From contig BNTO01000048.1 in NCBI GenBank assembly GCA_025996655.1, positions 1 to 6,744 on the forward strand: a stretch of 6,744 nt of DNA, written 5' to 3'. The stretch's first letter is position 1. Each line of letters begins with the position of its first letter. This DNA is from Alphaproteobacteria bacterium (GTDB taxonomy: Bacteria; Pseudomonadota; Alphaproteobacteria; BNTO01). The notes beneath the pieces are model-generated. The model was not told the origin of the DNA and made no database searches. It saw only the letters and a program-made list of their open reading frames with translations. Positions 1 through 5,634 of this stretch are shown here, one piece after another. A program made the position numbers and the translations under genes.

Positions 1-136
1 CTTTTGTATCGCGCGACGCCCTCTTTGATCCAAATTTTTTCAACTTTTTGAAGATTTTTTCAAAATCTTTTAGGTTAACGCCGAAAAGTCTTTGAAACGT
101 TACAGGTTTTTTCGTGATTGTGTCGTATTTAAGCAT
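1..136 (-). CDS. IS5-like transposase, N-terminal part (runs off left edge)
   Basis: Reading leftward from an ATG at 136-134 there is an open frame of 45 codons to the window edge, beginning MLKYDTITKKPVTFQRLFGV and ending in a very Lys-rich stretch. The pattern (short aromatic/charged start, then Thr-Phe-x-x-Leu-x-Gly-Val, then D/E-F-E-K-hydrophobic) resembles the N terminus of IS5-family transposases, where it forms a small helix-turn-helix ahead of the DDE catalytic domain. That family match is from memory of the motif, not from a search. An AGAGGA-type ribosome binding site lies about 8 bases before the ATG. The DDE residues would lie outside the window, so activity cannot be judged. It stands immediately inside the presumed end of the insertion element and reads away from the pseudogene at 216. 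Confidence 0.55.
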   Translation of the reverse strand, partial: MLKYDTITKKPVTFQRLFGVNLKDFEKIFKKLKKFGSKRASRDTK

Positions 137-214
137 CTCCAACTTCCTCTTGGCAGAGAACCTAAGCCTTTTTATCAAATCTTTGCCCTTTTTGCACCTT
201 TCACAGGAGGTCTA
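1..214 (-). mobile_element. End of an insertion sequence (partial)
   Basis: The transposase start at 136 is followed outward by about 75 non-coding bases ending in ACAGGAGGTC (203-212) and then TA (213-214). Homology between the pseudogene on the right and the intact gene at 2104-3807 begins immediately after this point (216 corresponds to 2971). IS5-type elements often insert at TA-containing targets and carry short inverted repeats at their ends. The other end lies outside the window, so the inverted repeat cannot be confirmed. The boundary at 212-214 is inferred from where the gene homology starts. Confidence 0.42.
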
Positions 215-215
215 A

Positions 216-937
216 TGTTTTGGCTTGACGTGTGCAGACAAGAACGCGGATGAATTGTTAAGAAGTGCTTTTGAGGAAGTAAAAAAGATTTCGAATTTAC
301 AGCAGTTATCGGCGTTTCTCATGAATATTTCTTTTTGGCTTAATCTGAAATATCAAGATGGAAAAGTTTTCTTAGACGCATTCATGGAAGGACTGAAAAA
401 TCCAAGGTTAGTTTTTTCTGGCCTTGTAAAACAGCTGTTTGCCATTCTTGCAGACTATCCTAGCTATGAGTCCATGAGCTAGTATTGGGCCGTGTCCCAA
501 CTACCGGCAACAGAGCGATCTCCTAACGGATATGAGTTTGGCCCTCTTGAATCTCTCAGTTTTTGCGCTCCTTCATTCCAGGCTTTCTGCTGTGCTCCAG
601 GCCATGATAGTGACAGGGTTCCACAGGACGTGGTTGGATTGTTTCATCTTCTTTTTTCATCTAACGATTCGAATGCGCCAGGTTCCTCCAGTTCTAGTAG
701 CTCACCAAGCTCTTCGAGTTTCAGTTGCTCTTCGAGTCCTAGCAGCTCCTCGAGCTCATCAAGCTCAAGCGGTTCGGCAATCGCACTTCACAACCTGCAA
801 TTGCGCCACAATCAACGCCGCTCCTCGTGCCTGCAGACAAACCTCCGGCGAATCAGCCTTATCCATCGCTCCTTTGACGAACCAGCCTTCCGCCGCGAGC
901 CAAACCCTTCCCGACTTCTCTCCGCCCTTGGGAATAA
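216..937 (+). pseudogene. Degenerate C-terminal copy of the poly-Ser protein at 2104-3807
   Basis: This stretch matches codons from about residue 290 to the end of the 567-residue protein encoded at 2104-3807. Shared blocks include ELLRSAFEEVKKISNL, QLSAFL, PSYESMS, YWAVSQLPA and SNAPGSS. It cannot make that protein. A TAG at 480-482 replaces the CAG codon of the intact copy, and an extra 20-base near-duplication at 777-816 shifts the frame after the serine tract. In the ancestral frame there is a further TGA at 875-877, where the intact copy has CGA. The ancestral stop is still present as TAA at 935-937. The N-terminal half is absent, cut off at the IS end at about 214. The Ser tract is short and irregular and lacks the perfect 24-bp units of the intact copy. 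Open frames at 225-482 and 492-986 are fragments of this one pseudogene. Confidence 0.88.
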
Positions 938-957
938 GGGCGCTCTTATGTTTTTCT
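923..957 (+). terminator. Fossil copy of the gene-end hairpin terminator
   Basis: A stem CGCCCTT (923-929) pairs with AAGGGCG (936-942) around the loop GGGAAT and is followed by a T-rich run ending in TTTTTC. It corresponds to the hairpin at 3794-3811 of the intact copy, with a different loop base and one extra stem pair. It includes the ancestral stop codon TAA. Confidence 0.5.
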
Positions 958-963
958 TAAATT

Positions 964-1038
964 CTATGCCTCAACGCAGAGTTTGAGCCTTTGCTCAATG
1001 TCATCGGAAATGGGAGCGGGATGTTGACGGCAACACAG
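964..1038 (-). pseudogene. Remnant of the 3' end of plsX
   Basis: Read on the minus strand this segment encodes SDDIEQRLKLCVEA followed by TAG, identical at protein level to the last 14 residues of the intact PlsX at 3834-4928. Upstream in the gene direction the match becomes patchy. A net loss of 4 bases between about 1006 and 1020, compared with 3876-3894, breaks the frame, and recognisable similarity stops near 1038. The remnant lies in the same orientation and at the same distance from the pseudogene at 216-937 as real plsX does from the intact gene, so one segmental duplication carried both. It has no function as a gene. Confidence 0.85.
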
Positions 1039-1291
1039 CAAAAAAGCCCATCTTGGGAAGTTGTGGTCTTGAAAAGAGAAAAGATGAAGCGCTAGGCTGA
1101 AAGAAGGGAGGGACTCTTCTGGCGCTACGCAGCCGAATCCAAAAATAGATCTGCCTCGAAAGGCACTTTTCTGCTGGGAATTCTGAAGCCAAAAATTAAC
1201 TTTCGCTGTAGGTTTCCATAGTCAACTTGCTTTTTGAAGTAATACAAAAGCATAACGCGTATCCTGAGGGGGAAAGGAATAAGTAATTTTT
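1039..1291. other. Gene-free stretch upstream of the secreted-protein gene
   Basis: No convincing gene was found here. A minus-strand open frame covering 1001-1192 crosses the plsX remnant in a different frame and has no recognisable motif. Part of this stretch is probably further eroded plsX sequence. The last 90 bases must hold the promoter and leader of the gene starting at 1292. A purine-rich GAGGGGGAAAGGA lies at 1266-1278, about 13 bases before the GTG start. No strong -35/-10 pair is obvious; a weak candidate is TTGCTT near 1228 with CATAAC near 1252. Confidence 0.4.
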
Positions 1292-2062
1292 GTGAGAAAT
1301 AAACGGATAAGCTTTGTATTCTTTGTATCTGGAAGTTTGTGTCTAGAAATTTTCTTCCCTTCTTTGGGGATTTCCTCTGGAGACAAGTGGGAAGGAGAAG
1401 TGAAAGGGAAACAAGCTGTTCCTTTTGATTTTCCTCTTCCTCTTAAATTTTGTCCGATGGATCTTAATCCCTTTAATGAGGTTCATGTTGGACGGGTTAT
1501 AGAAAGAGTTCTTAAAAATCTGAACACAAAATGGGGCACAAGAACGTGGGAACATATTTGTCCAGATCGAGAACACGTAAGAAAAAAAGTAGACGGGCCC
1601 GTGCCTGTTCTTGAATTTCTTAATAACTTGGGGCACGTGGTATTTGCAATGAAATTTCACGAAGGAAAAAATGATGCTGAGTGTTTAAAGCTTCTTTTGA
1701 CTGACCTCTTTGATAACAATGATTTTGTTATTATCCCTTATCCACCTCACGCAGCCTCCACACCGGATTTTTCAACAGTTTTTAGAATACCAAAGAATAA
1801 AGAGGAAGGAGATCTCCACCAGACCCCAAGAGGCACTGAGTTGTTCAAAAATACAGACACACACGCTCTGCTTCTTGTTGCCTTTCACTTTGAAGAGGGA
1901 GTGTATAGATTTTGGAACATATTTCATAAAGAATGGCTTGCTCCTATTTACTGGCATTATAAACCGTTTCGTTTAGCCGATTTGTTACCTAAGAAAGAAG
2001 AGAACAAAAGACATCCAGTTCGCCTTGCTGATCAAAAAGCGCCAAGGGAGAAAACAAACTAA
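1292..2062 (+). CDS. Unrecognised protein with signal-peptide-like N terminus (probably 5' part of a split gene)
   Basis: This frame encodes 256 residues from a GTG start; I do not recognise the family. The N terminus has a basic start (RNKR, residues 2-5) and then a hydrophobic run from about residue 6 to 28 ending in Gly/Ser, as in a Sec signal peptide. That supports the GTG over the internal ATG at residue 56. The rest looks globular and soluble, rich in Phe, Trp, His and Lys, with no second membrane segment. The C terminus is Lys/Arg/Glu-rich and ends at TAA 2060-2062. The next gene's frame is already open from 2032, just after an in-frame TGA at 2029-2031, so the two frames overlap. Adding one A to the A5 tract at 2034-2038 would join them into one protein of about 838 residues. 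The likely product is an exported protein or the exported N-terminal part of one. No catalytic motif was seen. Confidence 0.7.
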   Translation: MRNKRISFVFFVSGSLCLEIFFPSLGISSGDKWEGEVKGKQAVPFDFPLPLKFCPMDLNPFNEVHVGRVIERVLKNLNTKWGTRTWEHICPDREHVRKKVDGPVPVLEFLNNLGHVVFAMKFHEGKNDAECLKLLLTDLFDNNDFVIIPYPPHAASTPDFSTVFRIPKNKEEGDLHQTPRGTELFKNTDTHALLLVAFHFEEGVYRFWNIFHKEWLAPIYWHYKPFRLADLLPKKEENKRHPVRLADQKAPREKTN

Positions 2063-2103
2063 AACAAGTTGTTAGGCTTTCTTATCAAGGATATGGTCGT
2101 ACA

Positions 2104-3807
2104 ATGTATGAGATCCTTAGCGGACAACGCATCCCATGCGAATACCTAAGAGAGGCTACTGAAGCCTGGCTTATGTTTGATGAGAAAGCCCTAAAAATGA
2201 TTGGAACTATGTCGGTTACGAGCCTGTCGTACATCTGTTCTTGGTTGGATAGTTGCAAAGATATTGTCACGATGGCGACTATCAGAACCGACAAAAGAAA
2301 TAATAACGTACGAGAAATGACTCTCATTGATTTTGGCAATACTTTCCTTAAAAAGGTAGGGACGCTAGAACCTGGGCGTAACCTGAGTGAGCACTTTGAG
2401 GATGATCTTATCTCTTTGATTCAAGTCATACGGGCTGACCTGCTCGTATCAGCTAGCGATCCAAGATTTGACTTTCCTAAAAAATTTGACTTTTCTAAAA
2501 AAAAGGAAAAAGAAGAATTTCGTGGAGCACTACGCCGCCATGCTATAGCTTGCATCTTCTTAGACAAAGAAAGGCGTCGGCTAAAAGACGGTCATCAAAC
2601 CTTGTTTCAAAAGCCTTTTGACGGTGGAATGTTTGAACCAGGCATGGACGTCTCTTTGTTTCGTCTTTTGTCTTTAACCTTTAGAGAACATTATGCCCTG
2701 TGCAAAGAGGTGTTCAACCACCTGGATCCTTCTATGCCTGCCCCTCAGCTGACTTTTTCTCGATCCTTAAAGGACCGTATGGACCAAAATACCTTCTTCG
2801 GTGAGCTTCTTCCTTGCCTTTTAATAGAATATGTACCTGCGCGTAATTTGCTCCCAGAAACATTGATTCAGTTGCTTTACACGGAAACGCTTGCGAACAA
2901 AACACAAGTCCACACGACTTTAAGAAAGGAAATATTGTTCTCGCCGGAAACTCTAGCCTGGATTAATCATTGTTCTGGCTCGACGTACGTCGGTGAAAAC
3001 GCGGGTGAATTGTTAAGAAGTGCTTTTGAGGAAGTAAAAAAGATTTCAAATTTAAAGCAGTTATCGGCGTTTCTCATAAATATTTCTTCTTGGCTTAACC
3101 TGAAAGATCAAGGTGGAAGAGTTTTGTTAGACGGATTCAAGGAAAGACTAAAAAATCCAAGATTTGCTTTTCCTGGCCTTGTAGAACAGCTGTTTGCCAA
3201 ACTTGCACAAAACCCTAGCTATGAGTCCATGAGCCAGTATTGGGCCGTATCCCAACTACCGGCGATAGAAAGATACGAAGAAGGATACAAGTTTGTCCCT
3301 ATGAAAGCTCTCAGTTTTTGCGATCCTTTGCTCCAGGCTTTCTTCTGTGTTCTAAGCGAAGCTGGCGCCATGGAAGCAAACCCACTGAATGAGTTGTTTC
3401 AACGTCTTTTACTATCTAACGGATCGAACGCGCCAGGTTCTTCTCGTGCCAGTAGCTCGAGTTCTTCGAGTTCCAGTAGCTCGAGTTCTTCGAGTTCCAG
3501 TAGCTCGAGTTCTTCGAGTTCCAGTAGCTCGAGTTCTTCGAGTTCCAGTAGCTCGAGTTCTTCGAGTTCCAGTAGCTCGAGTTCTTCGAGTTCCAGTAGC
3601 TCTTTGAGTTCTTCTAGTGCCAGTAGCTCTTCGAGTTCCAGTAGTTCGTCAAGCTCAGGCGGGTTAGCAATGGCACCACAATCAGCGCCGCTCCTCGTGC
3701 CTGGGGACCAACCTCCAGCGAACCAGCCTTATCGGCCTCTCCTTCGACGAACCAACCTGCCTCCGTTAGCCAAACCCTTCCCGACTTCTCTCCGCCCTTG
3801 GAAATAA
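2104..3807 (+). CDS. Large unrecognised protein with poly-Ser tract and Pro/Arg-rich tail
   Basis: This frame encodes 567 residues, of a family I do not recognise. Residues 1-445 look like a mostly helical soluble region with no membrane segment. Two copies of a six-residue unit (FDFPKK, FDFSKK) occur at residues 122-133, followed by a Lys/Glu-rich stretch. Residues 446-518 are almost all Ser, which suggests a flexible linker. Residues 519-567 form a Pro-, Leu- and Arg-rich tail. Poly-Ser linkers are common in exported multidomain proteins, but this protein has no signal peptide of its own. The ATG at 2104 has a weak AAGGA about 12 bases upstream, and the frame is open back to 2032 with protein-like sequence. 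I therefore suspect it is the 3' part of the gene starting at 1292, split by a one-base change. The C-terminal half has a decayed duplicate at 216-937. It ends convergently with plsX. Confidence 0.75.
   Translation: MYEILSGQRIPCEYLREATEAWLMFDEKALKMIGTMSVTSLSYICSWLDSCKDIVTMATIRTDKRNNNVREMTLIDFGNTFLKKVGTLEPGRNLSEHFEDDLISLIQVIRADLLVSASDPRFDFPKKFDFSKKKEKEEFRGALRRHAIACIFLDKERRRLKDGHQTLFQKPFDGGMFEPGMDVSLFRLLSLTFREHYALCKEVFNHLDPSMPAPQLTFSRSLKDRMDQNTFFGELLPCLLIEYVPARNLLPETLIQLLYTETLANKTQVHTTLRKEILFSPETLAWINHCSGSTYVGENAGELLRSAFEEVKKISNLKQLSAFLINISSWLNLKDQGGRVLLDGFKERLKNPRFAFPGLVEQLFAKLAQNPSYESMSQYWAVSQLPAIERYEEGYKFVPMKALSFCDPLLQAFFCVLSEAGAMEANPLNELFQRLLLSNGSNAPGSSRASSSSSSSSSSSSSSSSSSSSSSSSSSSSSSSSSSSSSSSSSSSSSSSSSSSLSSSSASSSSSSSSSSSSGGLAMAPQSAPLLVPGDQPPANQPYRPLLRRTNLPPLAKPFPTSLRPWK
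2467..2502 (+). repeat. Two tandem copies of an 18-bp unit
   Basis: Two adjacent 18-base units (2467-2484 and 2485-2502) begin TTTGACTTT and end in A6, differing at one base. They encode FDFPKK and FDFSKK within the 567-residue protein. The second unit runs into an A8 tract (2497-2504), a likely slippage site inside the coding frame. Confidence 0.8.
3451..3594 (+). repeat. Six perfect 24-bp tandem repeats encoding poly-Ser
   Basis: The 24-base unit AGT AGC TCG AGT TCT TCG / AGT TCC is repeated six times without a single difference, in frame. Each unit gives eight serines using both serine codon boxes. Irregular, related serine codons continue to 3657, with one Leu and one Ala interruption. 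Because the unit is a multiple of three, gain or loss of copies would change linker length without breaking the frame. The perfect identity points to recent expansion by slippage or unequal recombination. The decayed copy at about 680-770 lacks the expansion. Confidence 0.95.
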
Positions 3808-3826
3808 GGGCTCTCTTATGTTTTTC
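3794..3826 (+). terminator. Intrinsic terminator overlapping the stop codon
   Basis: The stem GCCCTT (3794-3799) pairs with AAGGGC (3806-3811) around the loop GGAAAT. It is followed by a T-rich run (3812-3826, ending TTTTTC). The TAA stop (3805-3807) lies within the loop and 3' arm. On the minus strand the hairpin has no following T run, so it serves the plus-strand gene only. The same hairpin is kept in the fossil copy at 923-942. Confidence 0.6.
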
Positions 3827-3833
3827 TTAAATT

Positions 3834-4928
3834 CTACGCCTCAACGCAGAGTTTGAGCCTTTGCTCAATGTCATCCGAAAAATTGGAGAGGGCCATGTTG
3901 GCAGCGACGCAGATCGCCTGAGAAAAACTAAAGGCGTCCGCGTTGCCATGACTTTTGACCGCAATTTTTTTGAGGCCCAAGAACACCGACCCGTTATAAA
4001 GGCGCGGGTCCACGATCTTTTTAATGTATTTTACGGTAGGGATGGTCATACAAGCCGCCATTTTGTTCAGGAAAGAAGATTTCGCCGCCTGTTTCATCAG
4101 GTGAAAAACGAACACCATAGAGCCTTCAATAGACTTAAGCGAAATATTCCCTGAAAATCCATCGGTCACAATAACATCCACAACGCCCTTAAAAATATCA
4201 TCCCCTTCCACAAAGCCATGGAAATGAAACGGAAGGCAGCTTTCGCGGAGCGTTGAAATTTCTTGGATGTGATGAAGCCATTGGCCTGTGTGCTGAACGA
4301 TCGCGTTGCCCTTCATCTCCTCCGAACCCACATTTAAAAGCCCCACGACGGGATTTTCTTTACGAAAGAGAACGCGCGCAAGCACCTCTCCCATCAGCGC
4401 AAACTTGACCAAAAGCGCGGAGGAACACTCCACATTTGCCCCGACATCTAAAATAACGCAACGGTCTTTCATGTTGGGCATAACGGCGGACATCGCGGGG
4501 CGTTCAATGTCCGCAAGCGTACCCACAATAACTTTGGCCAAGGTGACGTAGGCGCCCGTATTGGCTGCCGAAACTACGGCTTGTGCCCGTCCGTCGGCGA
4601 CGGATTGCAACGCTTTGCCAAGGTTGGAATCCTCTTTGTGGCGCAGCGCGTCAAGCGGTTTCATGTGATTGTTCACCGTAACAGGGGCGTCCTCAATAGA
4701 AGACATCGCTGCAACTTTGGGAAAGCGCGTCAAAACGGAGCGAATTTCTCGTTCTTGGCCGAAAAAAACGAAATGAACATCCGTTTTGGGGGACGCGGCA
4801 TGATTCCCTTTTAAAGGAGAGAACGCGTTTGCGTCAAAAAAAGAAAGAGCCAAATGGGCCCCTTCTATAATCACAGACGGGCCAAAATCTCCACCCATGG
4901 CGTCGATGGCTAAAACGACTTCGGGCAT
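3834..4928 (-). CDS. plsX: Phosphate acyltransferase PlsX
   Basis: PlsX converts acyl-ACP and inorganic phosphate to acyl-phosphate, the donor that PlsY uses to acylate glycerol-3-phosphate at the start of phospholipid synthesis. It is a peripheral membrane enzyme. The 364 residues are close to the usual family length. Family signatures appear in order: AIDAMGGDFGP (7-17), VSAANTGAYVT (119-129), ILDVGANVECS (159-169), VGLLNVGSEEMKGN (195-208), HGFVEGDDIFKG (237-248), VIVTDGFSGN (252-261) and VKSHGNADA (324-332). The ATG follows GAGAGG closely, with further purine-rich sequence upstream, and lies 30 bases after the rpmF stop. This is the classical rpmF-plsX pair, presumably cotranscribed. The usual next gene, fabH, is absent; plsX instead ends convergently, 26 bases from the poly-Ser gene. 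It appears intact, while a fragment of its 3' end is duplicated at 964-1038. Confidence 0.98.
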   Translation of the reverse strand: MPEVVLAIDAMGGDFGPSVIIEGAHLALSFFDANAFSPLKGNHAASPKTDVHFVFFGQEREIRSVLTRFPKVAAMSSIEDAPVTVNNHMKPLDALRHKEDSNLGKALQSVADGRAQAVVSAANTGAYVTLAKVIVGTLADIERPAMSAVMPNMKDRCVILDVGANVECSSALLVKFALMGEVLARVLFRKENPVVGLLNVGSEEMKGNAIVQHTGQWLHHIQEISTLRESCLPFHFHGFVEGDDIFKGVVDVIVTDGFSGNISLKSIEGSMVFVFHLMKQAAKSSFLNKMAACMTIPTVKYIKKIVDPRLYNGSVFLGLKKIAVKSHGNADAFSFSQAICVAANMALSNFSDDIEQRLKLCVEA

Positions 4929-4958
4929 GACCTCTCTTTTCTCCTCTCTGGGACGAGC

Positions 4959-5159
4959 CTATTCCTCATCTTCTGGAGTTTCAAGGGGCGCCTTCCTCAC
5001 GGCTTTGTTGTGGTAGGTTTCGCAATATTTGCACATGTGATGCTTCATTTTTTTTTGGCCGCAACTTTCGCACTCGACTAAAAAAATAGGCGCAAGCCTA
5101 TCGTGTGAGCGCCGCATGTCACGTCTTGATTTTGTTGTCTTTTTTTTAGGAACGGCCAT
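4959..5159 (-). CDS. rpmF: 50S ribosomal protein L32 (zinc-ribbon form)
   Basis: L32 is a small protein of the large ribosomal subunit, located near the exit side of the peptidyl transferase region. The 66 residues begin MAVPKKKTTKSRRDMRRSHD, the standard basic L32 N terminus. Cysteines at 30, 33, 43 and 46 (CESC and CKYC) make a complete zinc-ribbon set. Many alphaproteobacterial L32 proteins have lost these cysteines, so this is the zinc-dependent form. The C terminus is unusually acidic (ETPEDEE). AAGGA stands 6 bases before the ATG. It is followed by plsX after 30 bases and preceded by tRNA-Glu; a promoter candidate lies between the tRNA and this gene. Confidence 0.97.
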   Translation of the reverse strand: MAVPKKKTTKSRRDMRRSHDRLAPIFLVECESCGQKKMKHHMCKYCETYHNKAVRKAPLETPEDEE

Positions 5160-5178
5160 GATCTATCCTTGTAAAAAT

Positions 5179-5207
5179 TTGGTAGGGTGTCTGATTCTTA
5201 GCGTCAA
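5179..5207 (-). promoter_or_regulatory. Possible promoter for rpmF-plsX
   Basis: On the minus strand, TTGACG (5207-5202, five of six consensus bases) is followed after 17 bases by TACCAA (5184-5179, three of six). It lies just after the tRNA-Glu 3' end and before the rpmF ribosome binding site. The -10 is weak, so readthrough from the tRNA promoter is the alternative. Confidence 0.3.
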
Positions 5208-5210
5208 GCG

Positions 5211-5285
5211 TGGTGTTCCCAACGGGACTCGAACCCGTGTTACCGCCTTGAAAGGGCGAAGTCCTAACCGCTAGACGATAGGAAC
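5211..5285 (-). tRNA. tRNA-Glu (anticodon UUC)
   Basis: The minus strand folds as a complete tRNA. The 7-bp acceptor stem is GTTCCTA with TGGGAAC. The D arm contains the conserved CTAGCGGTTAGGA. The anticodon stem TCGCC/GGCGG has one U-G pair and holds the loop CTTTCAA, giving anticodon TTC. The T arm is ACGGG TTCGAGT CCCGT. The discriminator A at 5214 is followed by CCA (5213-5211) encoded in the DNA. Glu-tRNA also feeds haem synthesis in organisms using the C5 pathway. It lies between rpmH and rpmF on the same strand, with its own good promoter upstream. Confidence 0.97.
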
Positions 5286-5306
5286 GAAACTAAAAATCTA
5301 CCTGTA

Positions 5307-5335
5307 AGTATAAGCGAGCGAGGAACGAAAAACAA
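5307..5335 (-). promoter_or_regulatory. Promoter for tRNA-Glu
   Basis: On the minus strand, TTGTTT (5335-5330) and TATACT (5312-5307, five of six consensus bases) are separated by exactly 17 bases. A start about 7 bases downstream would give a leader of roughly 14 bases before the mature tRNA 5' end at 5285. The GC-rich TCGCTCGCT ahead of the -10 could act as a discriminator-like feature, but that is speculative. Confidence 0.5.
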
Positions 5336-5381
5336 GATCCCTTTAGAAGGTGGGACGGACTTACGGTAATGCCAACAAAAT

Positions 5382-5516
5382 CTAGGCAGCTAATCTTCTC
5401 CGTCCCTTGGCGCGACGCGAAGAAAGAACGGAACGTCCACCTTTTGTTGCCATACGGCCTCTAAAGCCATGGCGCCTTTTCCGGACAAGAAGACTTGGTT
5501 GAAAGGTGTGTTTCAT
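5382..5516 (-). CDS. rpmH: 50S ribosomal protein L34
   Basis: L34 is a tiny, extremely basic protein of the large ribosomal subunit. Reading from ATG at 5516-5514 gives 44 residues starting [20 protein letters not shown]. It continues [20 protein letters not shown] and ends RLAA before TAG (5384-5382). Length and sequence match the universal L34 pattern (TFQPS, HGFRxRMATKxGRxVLxxRRAKGR) almost throughout, so identity is certain even though the gene is short. No strong ribosome binding site precedes it. In most bacteria rnpA (RNase P protein) follows rpmH directly and often overlaps it. Here only 96 bases separate it from tRNA-Glu, so rnpA has moved or been lost from this position. Confidence 0.97.
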   Translation of the reverse strand: MKHTFQPSLLVRKRRHGFRGRMATKGGRSVLSSRRAKGRRRLAA

Positions 5517-5634
5517 AGAATTTTTGCAAACCGAAAATAAAACTCATTATCCCAATGTATCACTCATAAACTGTAAAATACAAGTTTTGCTCGCTATGCG
5601 CCGAGGACTAAACTGCCCTGCCTGTCCCAATTTT
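5517..5634. other. rpmH leader and MORN-gene 3' flank
   Basis: This is a non-coding gap of 118 bases on the minus strand. It should hold the rpmH promoter. TTTACA (5577-5572) and GATAAT (5551-5546) are good boxes individually, but 20 bases apart, which is too far for a standard promoter. No clear hairpin terminator for the upstream MORN gene was seen. Confidence 0.35.

Larger units (their letters stand above)
216..1038. repeat. Left copy of a segmental duplication
   Basis: This is the left member of a direct duplication. It matches 2971-3912 base by base over long stretches, allowing for the shorter serine tract, a 20-base extra repeat at 777-816 and small deletions. It includes the C-terminal coding half of the poly-Ser protein, its terminator hairpin, the convergent gap and the end of plsX. 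The left copy is the decayed one. Confidence 0.88.
2971..3912. repeat. Right copy of a segmental duplication
   Basis: This is the intact partner of the segment at 216-1038, in the same orientation. It covers residues 290-567 of the poly-Ser protein, the terminator and the last 26 or so codons of plsX. It is longer than the left copy mainly because of the 24-bp repeat expansion. Confidence 0.88.

Noticed and set aside
492..986. Plus-strand open frame with Ser-rich middle as its own gene
   Set aside because: It begins right after the nonsense codon of the pseudogene at 216-937 and reads out of the ancestral frame after the 20-base duplication; it is a fragment of the pseudogene.
1001..1192. 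Minus-strand open frame of 63 codons
   Set aside because: It overlaps the plsX remnant in another frame, has no recognisable motif and no clear ribosome binding site.
2026..2062. Programmed -1 ribosomal frameshift site
   Set aside because: No X XXY YYZ slippery heptamer in the right register and no obvious downstream pseudoknot; a simple A-tract length change explains the overlap better.
3451..3594. CRISPR array
   Set aside because: The 24-bp units are directly adjacent with no spacers and read in frame as serine codons.
3389..3607. Plus-strand frame with a repeated LRVPVARV peptide
   Set aside because: It is the alternate-frame reading of the 24-bp serine-codon repeats inside the larger gene.
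3794..3811. Bidirectional terminator also serving plsX
   Set aside because: On the minus strand the hairpin is not followed by a T run.
5546..5577. TTTACA/GATAAT promoter for rpmH
   Set aside because: The two boxes are 20 bases apart, outside the usual 16-18 range, so I do not call it.
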